Shown here piece by piece: positions 54,283 to 59,146 of a DNA stretch of 59,146 bases (positions are counted from its first letter, which is position 1; every line of letters begins with the position of its first letter). The notes under the pieces are model-generated. The model was given only the letters and a program-made list of their open reading frames with translations. It did not search any database and was not told the origin of the DNA. Source of the DNA: an uncultured candidate division Zixibacteria bacterium (GTDB taxonomy: Bacteria > Zixibacteria > MSB-5A5 > SM1-73); the NCBI GenBank assembly GCA_903908285.1, contig CAIVRH010000017.1, positions 1 through 59,146 of the forward strand. Direction: 5' to 3'. A program made the translations under genes and the position numbers.

Positions 54283-54777
54283 TTAAGGCGTCTTTTCAAA
54301 TAGCCTAACTTCCGATCGGTCCGAGCACTCATTCAAAAGTTCTGTTACGTTCTTTTTCAGCAAAGGATGCAGAAGATTGGGGTTAATCCGGGTTAAAGGC
54401 AACAGAACGAATTTTCTTTTGTGCATTTGAGGATGAGGCAAGGTGAGCCGATCCGAATTCATAATCAAATCAGCATAAAGCAGAATGTCCAAATCTATAT
54501 TCCGCGGTCCCCATTTATTTTCCCTTTTCCGGCCCATCTTCCTTTCGATCCCCAAAATATCATCCAGCAACCGGAGAGGTTCAAGCGTGGTTTCGATCAG
54601 TCCGACTGCGTTTAAGAACCAGGGTTGATCTTTCTTCCCCACCGGCTCGGTCTCATATACCGGGGAGAGGTCCAGCATGCTAATGGAATCGGATTTTTCC
54701 ATTTCCCGGATCGCCATTTTCAGATTTAACAGACGATCTCCCAGATTCGAGCCTAAGCCCAGATATGCATGTGACAA
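54283..54777 (-). CDS. folK: 2-amino-4-hydroxy-6-hydroxymethyldihydropteridine pyrophosphokinase
   Basis: HPPK of the folate pathway; 164 residues. It has the N-terminal AYLGLGSNLGDR (4-15), YETEPVG, and the signature KWGPRNIDLDILLY. The C-terminal part contains LPHPQMHKRKFVLLPL. It is downstream of folB in the same direction with a 127-nt gap; folP and folE are not in the window. Confidence 0.98.
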   Translation of the reverse strand: MSHAYLGLGSNLGDRLLNLKMAIREMEKSDSISMLDLSPVYETEPVGKKDQPWFLNAVGLIETTLEPLRLLDDILGIERKMGRKRENKWGPRNIDLDILLYADLIMNSDRLTLPHPQMHKRKFVLLPLTRINPNLLHPLLKKNVTELLNECSDRSEVRLFEKTP

Positions 54778-54904
54778 GTGGATCCCGTAAATTTGATAAG
54801 GCAGCTTTGGTAAAACATCCGGTGAACCGAATACAGAAAACAGTGGACAGAAAACCCCTAATTATCAGGCATTATATCAAATTTAAGATTTTGCCTGTTT
54901 TAAT

Positions 54905-55279
54905 CTATTTCGTTTTAGCGTCCTTGTGCCTTCTCTTTACCTCCACCTCGATATGATCCAGATTTCCGGGAACCGGCGGGATCTTCTTTCGCACCCGGAC
55001 GGTTACCTCCTGCGGTTTGAATTTCTTGAGTATCTGATTAGTCAATCTCACCGCGATGGTTTCTAAAAGAGCAAAGCTGTTTTGCATGACGATCTGTTCC
55101 ACCATGCGGTAGACCTCGGTATAATTAACCGTATCTTTCAGCTTATCGCTTCTGGCGGATTTCTCCATATCCACCACCAGTTCCACATCTACTTCAAATC
55201 TTCTTCCGGTTTGCCTTTCCGCTGCGGATATTCCATGATATCCGTAGAAAGTCATGTTGTGTAATCTGATTATCCCCAT
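54905..55279 (-). CDS. folB: Dihydroneopterin aldolase
   Basis: A 124-residue enzyme that converts dihydroneopterin to HPPK's substrate. The family blocks are LHNMTFYGYHGISAAERQTG (6-25, with the conserved Glu), VNYTEVYRMVEQIV, and the C-terminal VRVRKKIPPVPGNLDHIEV with the catalytic Lys. It precedes folK. The region upstream of the start holds an inverted pair of heptamer arrays shared with the aminotransferase 3' end. Confidence 0.97.
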   Translation of the reverse strand: MGIIRLHNMTFYGYHGISAAERQTGRRFEVDVELVVDMEKSARSDKLKDTVNYTEVYRMVEQIVMQNSFALLETIAVRLTNQILKKFKPQEVTVRVRKKIPPVPGNLDHIEVEVKRRHKDAKTK

Positions 55280-55287
55280 GATAAGCT

Positions 55288-55380
55288 AACCTCATGACAA
55301 ATGACGAATGAAGAATTGCGGATTTTAGGATTTCGATTGACAAAAAACATTTCTCATCCTTCATCCGTCATTCTTCATTG
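55288..55380. repeat. Inverted heptamer arrays between folB and the aminotransferase
   Basis: Left arm atgacaa, atgacga, atgaaga, attgcgg. Right arm ttctcat, ccttcat, ccgtcat, tcttcat. The arms are nearly complementary and can fold back across about 30 nt. The right arm overlaps the last codons of the aminotransferase gene. Confidence 0.8.
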
Positions 55381-56633
55381 ATTTCCGGTTTATATTTTCT
55401 CTGCCAGATATGCGAATGTTTTTTTATTCGCTCCAAAGCAGTCTGGAGCTGATCGGCAGGTGAGTTCAAGGCGATCCGGATAAATCCCTCTCCATATTCT
55501 CCGTACCCGAAACCGGGAGATACCAAAACCCCGGTTTTCCGCAAAAGCATGCGGGAGAATCCGACCGACGTGTATTTCGGGGGAATTTTTACCCAAATAA
55601 ACGGTCCGGACTTGAGTTTTTTTGCTTTCCAGCCCAGCTGATTCAAACCTCTCATCAAAGTTTCTTTACGGAAGGCAAATTCTCGATTATTCTTTTGGGC
55701 GAGGGGATGGTAGTTATTTAAAATCGCTTGAGCTGAAAGAACCGAGGTTTTGAGAACCCTCTTACCCAAGGCACCATAAACCGCTTCCATACATGAAATG
55801 ATCCCCCGGTCCCCCACCAGAAACCCAAAATCGATCCCGGTCAACGCGAAAAACGAAAATTTCTCCACCACCAGCTTCCGGGCACCTTTGGTCTGGAGCA
55901 AAGAAATAGGTGTGTAGTCATCATAACATATCTCATTGCCCGAGGCATCGTTGAACACCAAAATGTTGTTTCTACCGGCCCATTTCACCATTTCCCGGAA
56001 GAAGGCAGAGTCGGCGACGGAGGCGGTGGGATCGTGCGGATAATTGAGGAAGATTATCTTGGGGAATTCCTCCACGGGTTGTTTCTTCGACCTAGCTTTG
56101 TGCAGGATTCGAAACTTGGTTTTCTGCTCTTCCGAATCTGTGTTCAGATGAAATAAAGAATTTAAATTGGGCAGATAATCATTGCGTTCAAGCAAAGGAA
56201 AGGATTCCACCTCGGCGCCGGCTAGAACGGAAGCCCGCTTATATATGGGATCGCCTGGATCGGGTATGGCAACCCTATCGCCCGGATTGATAAATCCTAA
56301 AAGGAGATGATAAATCACCTGTTTTTCATCGAAGAAGGGAAAAATCTCTTTCCGGGCATTTACTTTTATCCCGTATCTTTGTTCCATCCACTGGGCTATT
56401 TGGATTTTCAACTCCGATGTGATATCCAAATCCGCATAATCGAAAATTGCGCTTCGCTCGAGAGAGGGGAGGAGGAAGTCTCTTAAAGTGGAGTCAGGAT
56501 TAAGCTCACCTAAGTCTATTACTTCTACCCCCCTGCGGATTAAACGGTGCTTGGCTCTCAGCGATTCCAAGAAAGGAGATGGGGGTAGCTTTTGAAGCTT
56601 CTCTGATTTTTCAATTATGAGTTTTTTGATCAT
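55368..56633 (-). CDS. Degenerate class I/II aminotransferase (LL-DAP aminotransferase-like)
   Basis: A 421-residue protein of fold-type I, most like the DapL group (LGFINPGDRVAIPDPGDPIYKR, 112-133). Key PLP residues look lost. Where SxSKxxxxxTGWR is expected, it reads EKFSFFALTGID, so the lysine position holds Ser260 and the phosphate-binding Arg position holds Asp268. The NNP segment is HDP (Asp201), and the Tyr after the conserved Asp229 is missing. Arg386, which binds the substrate carboxylate, is kept. The reading frame is intact and well formed, so it may be a pseudo-enzyme with a binding or regulatory job. Lys258 lies two residues from the usual site and could be an alternative. Promoter at 56684-56711. 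Confidence 0.8.
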   Translation of the reverse strand: MIKKLIIEKSEKLQKLPPSPFLESLRAKHRLIRRGVEVIDLGELNPDSTLRDFLLPSLERSAIFDYADLDITSELKIQIAQWMEQRYGIKVNARKEIFPFFDEKQVIYHLLLGFINPGDRVAIPDPGDPIYKRASVLAGAEVESFPLLERNDYLPNLNSLFHLNTDSEEQKTKFRILHKARSKKQPVEEFPKIIFLNYPHDPTASVADSAFFREMVKWAGRNNILVFNDASGNEICYDDYTPISLLQTKGARKLVVEKFSFFALTGIDFGFLVGDRGIISCMEAVYGALGKRVLKTSVLSAQAILNNYHPLAQKNNREFAFRKETLMRGLNQLGWKAKKLKSGPFIWVKIPPKYTSVGFSRMLLRKTGVLVSPGFGYGEYGEGFIRIALNSPADQLQTALERIKKHSHIWQRKYKPEINEE

Positions 56634-56683
56634 TCTATGAAACCGATCTGGAGATTGATATCATTTTGTCCATGCAATTCTCA

Positions 56684-56711
56684 AATATATAGCGACTATT
56701 TTTTATAGCAA
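56684..56711 (-). promoter_or_regulatory. Promoter of the aminotransferase-fol-pan cluster
   Basis: On the minus strand TTGCTA (56711-56706), a 16-bp spacer and TATATT (56689-56684); leader about 45 nt. Confidence 0.55.
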
Positions 56712-56847
56712 GAGATTTATAGTGTAGTTTTTCCCGTTCCTGCCAAGTGCTCAGATTTAGCAGGAAAAAGCGTTGGAAGTCACTCCTGACAGAAATTTAA
56801 TGCGGTGGAGTAAGGTAATCCGAAATAACAGTGGTTTGGAACAAAAG

Positions 56848-56888
56848 ACAAAACCTCTTCCGGAGGGGGATAGCGGAAGAGGTTTTGT
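56848..56888 (-). terminator. Perfect 15-bp hairpin terminator
   Basis: ACAAAACCTCTTCCG (56848-56862) pairs without mismatch with CGGAAGAGGTTTTGT (56874-56888); loop 11 nt. On the minus strand the tail continues CTTTTG. It probably ends the transcript of the 57.1-58.5 kb genes. Confidence 0.75.
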
Positions 56889-57141
56889 TATCTGCTTTGA
56901 ATCAGAAGATGGTTCAAAGCATTTTGCGCTGTTTTTCCCAGGATTAGCTATTGAGAAACAATTAAACTATCCTGAAGGGAAAAGTAGATAAATTTGGTTT
57001 TTCTGAATTGCACTCACTTCGTTTTTATTCCTCCAGGTTGGAGCAGGGATTCTACCCTGCCCCAACATAGAGTAATATCTGTTCAATCCGCTCCATCTGT
57101 TGATATGGACTATATTGTTCATACCGTGGGCAGATTATCCA

Positions 57142-57618
57142 TTATGCTGATACCGTTGCTTTTCTCCTTCTTAACAAGATGAAAACAGCACTGCTGATTA
57201 TAAGACCGATCAAGATAATGATTCCCCAATCGGTTAATGTAGGGGTACAATATGATGCCAATACATTCACTACTCCATAAGCTGTGTCCACTGCTGCTAA
57301 ATCTGTTACCCAATAGTGATAAATACCAAGATTTGTAAACGTGACAACCTTTTGAGGATTAGCTGGGGACAACCAGCAGCTGTCTATGGGGGAATCCCCT
57401 TTCAGTTTCACACTGTCGCAACTTGGGATAAATTTGAAAGTAACCGTTTTAGTTAAACAGATTCTCGCTTCAGGATTGTCAATTATGGGTATAGTATCAC
57501 CTTTGCAGTTTATCGTGACAAAAGTTGATGCTCCCGCTTTGTCCTCTTCAGCTTTTGCAGAAACAAATATAACGAAAAGGGACAGAATAAACAATACCGA
57601 TACAAATGCTTTTTTCAT
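57142..57618 (-). CDS. Exported protein with IPTL-CTERM-like C-terminal tail
   Basis: A 158-residue protein with a signal peptide (about 1-22, ending VSAKA). The middle is a beta-rich, Cys-containing domain (TINCKGDTIPI, ICLTKTVTFKF, SCDSVKLKGD, GIYHYWVTDLAAVDTA), possibly cupredoxin- or Ig-like. The C-terminus is CTPTLTDWGIIILIGLI, a hydrophobic stretch, then LRRRKATVSA. This is the tripartite layout of IPTL-CTERM tails (IPTL-x-EWG, membrane helix, Arg cluster). In other bacteria such tails are handled by an exosortase-like or related system. It follows the Lnt-like gene by 37 nt, with AAAGGAG ahead of the start. Confidence 0.75.
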   Translation of the reverse strand: MKKAFVSVLFILSLFVIFVSAKAEEDKAGASTFVTINCKGDTIPIIDNPEARICLTKTVTFKFIPSCDSVKLKGDSPIDSCWLSPANPQKVVTFTNLGIYHYWVTDLAAVDTAYGVVNVLASYCTPTLTDWGIIILIGLIISSAVFILLRRRKATVSA

Positions 57619-57655
57619 TTTTTACTCCTTTATCTTTAATTACTCAGTTATTTAA

Positions 57656-58474
57656 TCAGTGCATTTCTACAAACAGCATAGGCGGGGCGCGTCCATCCGG
57701 CACGAGGTAAACCTTTTCGGAAAAAAGACTGAGGGTAAGGATAATATCCCATTTTCTGCTTGCTTCCTGAGTTGTTTTACTCCTGGGTCTGGTAAGTTCT
57801 AGGGTTTTAACAATTGCAAGAATTAGCAAAGAATTAAGCAGAACGATAATAGCCGAGACTATTATAAAACCGAAAAGTCCAGCCAAACCGTGAAGGAATG
57901 GGTTAGAGAGTTCAGCTTTTCCTAAAACTCCACCAATAAAACCAAGTTTTGTCAGCCCAATTTCCAATCCTACCCAGAGCACTGCCACAATGGAGGGATA
58001 AAATCCCCAACGTTTTCGCGCCCATCCGACAGTCCAGCCAAAGAGGGCAAAAAGCCCTGTGCCCAAGAGCAGTTTGAGGAGGGTAGGAATTGGAGAAATC
58101 GGAAGTGAATCCGTCACCGAAACAGCAAAGAAGGATATGCCCAAAAGAAATCCTAACCTCAAGGACTCATTCGGTGTGGCTTTGATAATTCGAAATAGAA
58201 ATGGGACTAAAGCAAAGAAGGACAAATACCAGTAATGAGGAAAGAAATTGGCGAGTAACAACAGAAGTGCGGAACTGCCCGCGAAGATGAAGCTTTTAGC
58301 CCAAGTGGTTAGAATAGAGTAAGAATGAGATTTCCCGGATTTACTTTCTTCTATGTTGCCTGAAAAGGGATGGGGTGGTTTGTCTAATACAGTAGTGCTT
58401 CTTCCTCGATCCGATATTTTACACCCTCTCAGACTTTTTTCGCTGGAACATGCTCGATGATCAATAAGCACCAT
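57656..58474 (-). CDS. Orphan Lnt-type (apolipoprotein N-acyltransferase) membrane domain protein
   Basis: A 272-residue polytopic protein. After about 55 polar residues come some six membrane segments. Blocks such as WYLSFFALVPFLFRIIKATPNESLRLGFLLGISFF (two segments together), VGLEIGLTKLGFIGG and GLAGLFGFIIVSAIIVLLNSLLI recall the N-terminal half of Lnt. The nitrilase-like catalytic domain (about 250 residues) is missing. The end (LVPDGRAPPMLFVEMH) looks foreign, so truncation by a repeat is possible. Alternatively it is a dedicated partner of the downstream IPTL-tailed protein. Promoter at 58773-58800. Confidence 0.65.
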   Translation of the reverse strand: MVLIDHRACSSEKSLRGCKISDRGRSTTVLDKPPHPFSGNIEESKSGKSHSYSILTTWAKSFIFAGSSALLLLLANFFPHYWYLSFFALVPFLFRIIKATPNESLRLGFLLGISFFAVSVTDSLPISPIPTLLKLLLGTGLFALFGWTVGWARKRWGFYPSIVAVLWVGLEIGLTKLGFIGGVLGKAELSNPFLHGLAGLFGFIIVSAIIVLLNSLLILAIVKTLELTRPRSKTTQEASRKWDIILTLSLFSEKVYLVPDGRAPPMLFVEMH

Positions 58475-59146
58475 AGCTCTTGTTTCCTGCGGAGTTTAAC
58501 AGACAGCAAATCATGCTCGAAGAAAAGTTTATCCTCCATCGGATGAAAGAACATGAATAAAACTGTCTAATTCAGTGAGGGCAGGTTTAAAACGTTTTTT
58601 AACCTGTAAAAATGTGAGCAAGTATGGTAATCCGGTTTTGGAAAAGGAAGGAAAATCCAGCATTCATCCCCGACTGCTGCTTTTAATCCCCGTGGCTTAT
58701 CAGTAGAATCCTTTCCCGCCACAGCCCCTTTATTCGAATTTTCTAAACTCCCGATAAGGTTTTATCATTGACAATATAGAAACATCTTATAATATGTCAA
58801 GTGATTTTTCTATATTTATTTATACTTTTAGTGAAATTCTCATCCAAGTGGGATAACTATATAGCTATTTTATGTATCATCTGATAGATTAAAACATTGG
58901 TATATTTTAGCTTACAGAAATATCTATGATCGTCTGTAACTGGGATCATATAGCCTTATGATTTTGATAATAGGCGCTTACATGAAAGGATTTCATAAAT
59001 TTATAAGGGTTAATGGTAAAAACGTGTTGGTTTTTTGTGGTTGATAATAATTGAGACATACCATACGAGATAAGCTTCTCTTCTCAATTTAGATAAACCA
59101 CGATGTTGCCGGTAGTGTTGTTTGAGCATGCCAAATCTCCCTTCTA
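58475..59146. other. Right-end intergenic region
   Basis: It holds a hairpin at 58582-58606 (CAGGTT...AACCTG with A/T inner pairs), the overlapping promoters at 58768-58800, a 7-bp dyad TATGATC-N12-GATCATA (58925-58950), and only very short open frames (for example 59010-59129 on the minus strand, 39 codons, with GAAGGGAGA ahead). No gene can be supported. Confidence 0.5.
58773..58800 (-). promoter_or_regulatory. Promoter of the Lnt-like/IPTL genes
   Basis: On the minus strand TTGACA (58800-58795), a 16-bp spacer and TATATT (58778-58773), giving a leader of about 290 nt. On the plus strand TTGACA (58768-58773), a 16-bp spacer and TAATAT (58790-58795) overlap it face to face. Confidence 0.6.

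Larger units (their letters stand above)
56634..57141. other. Intergenic region with promoter and two hairpins
   Basis: It holds the promoter above, the perfect 15-bp hairpin at 56848-56888 and a REP-like hairpin at 57037-57066 (GTTGGaGCAGGG, 6-nt loop, CCCTGCcCCAAC). No gene is supported. Confidence 0.6.

Noticed and set aside
58620-58740. Cobalamin riboswitch on the plus strand
   Set aside because: Segments AAAAGGAAGGAAAATCC and CCCCGACTG resemble the core, but the B12 box (GCCAGGAGACC-like) is absent and no gene follows within the window.
59010-59129. 39-codon minus-strand frame near the right edge
   Set aside because: It has a plausible GAAGGGAGA upstream, but is short and matches nothing known; an edge of another element cannot be excluded.

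Overview
The window reads as chromosomal DNA from a Gram-negative-type bacterium of the FCB superphylum or a nearby candidate phylum. The evidence is a gingipain-like protease with a 'NYPNPFNP' type IX-style C-terminal domain, three secreted proteins that end in a paired dockerin-like 'NxDG...GDVVxLINYL' module, a full RND metal-efflux operon, lipoproteins, and a MurE with the DNPR motif of meso-DAP peptidoglycan. The dockerin tails resemble those common in Zixibacteria-like genomes; that placement is inference from memory, not a search. No phage, plasmid or transposase gene is visible.

Layout. 1-5.4 kb: a 70-bp tandem repeat running into a GIY-YIG nuclease gene, a PTS IIA-like protein, ribosomal protein L28, a B12-binding radical SAM protein (minus strand) and a lipoprotein serpin. 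5.6-22.9 kb (minus): a complete division and cell-wall cluster in the order mraZ-rsmH-ftsL-ftsI-murE-murF-mraY-murD-ftsW-murG-murC-ftsQ-ftsA-ftsZ, with a promoter and a three-box MraZ operator upstream. 23-27.6 kb (plus): the protease behind a sigma-54-type promoter, then tRNA-Lys, a TPP riboswitch with terminator, and an AIR-synthase-like gene. 27.9-35.6 kb (plus): a CusCBA-type heavy-metal efflux operon bracketed by Cys-rich periplasmic proteins. 35.7-44.4 kb (minus): a DUF169 protein and three large secreted dockerin-tailed proteins. 44.9-56.6 kb (minus): rho, rsfS, a LytR_C protein, a stand-alone GlmU-like uridyltransferase, panD/panC/panB interrupted by a beta-propeller gene, a deoxynucleoside kinase, folK, folB and a degenerate aminotransferase. 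57-58.5 kb (minus): a protein with an IPTL-CTERM-like tail behind an orphan Lnt-type membrane domain.

Two things stand out between the genes. First, many spacers are built of degenerate tandem repeats with the same 7-bp period but different words; one array lies inside the cusB reading frame. Second, hairpin-forming REP-like elements are scattered through the operons and in places extend or overlap reading frames (end of murG, start of murD). Promoters are mostly TTGACA-like boxes with a 16-bp spacer and TATATT or TATCTT. The best candidates for something new are the heptamer system, the tRNA-Lys/TPP-riboswitch transcript feeding a PurM-superfamily gene, the aminotransferase lacking its PLP lysine, and the paired structured blocks upstream of the dockerin genes.
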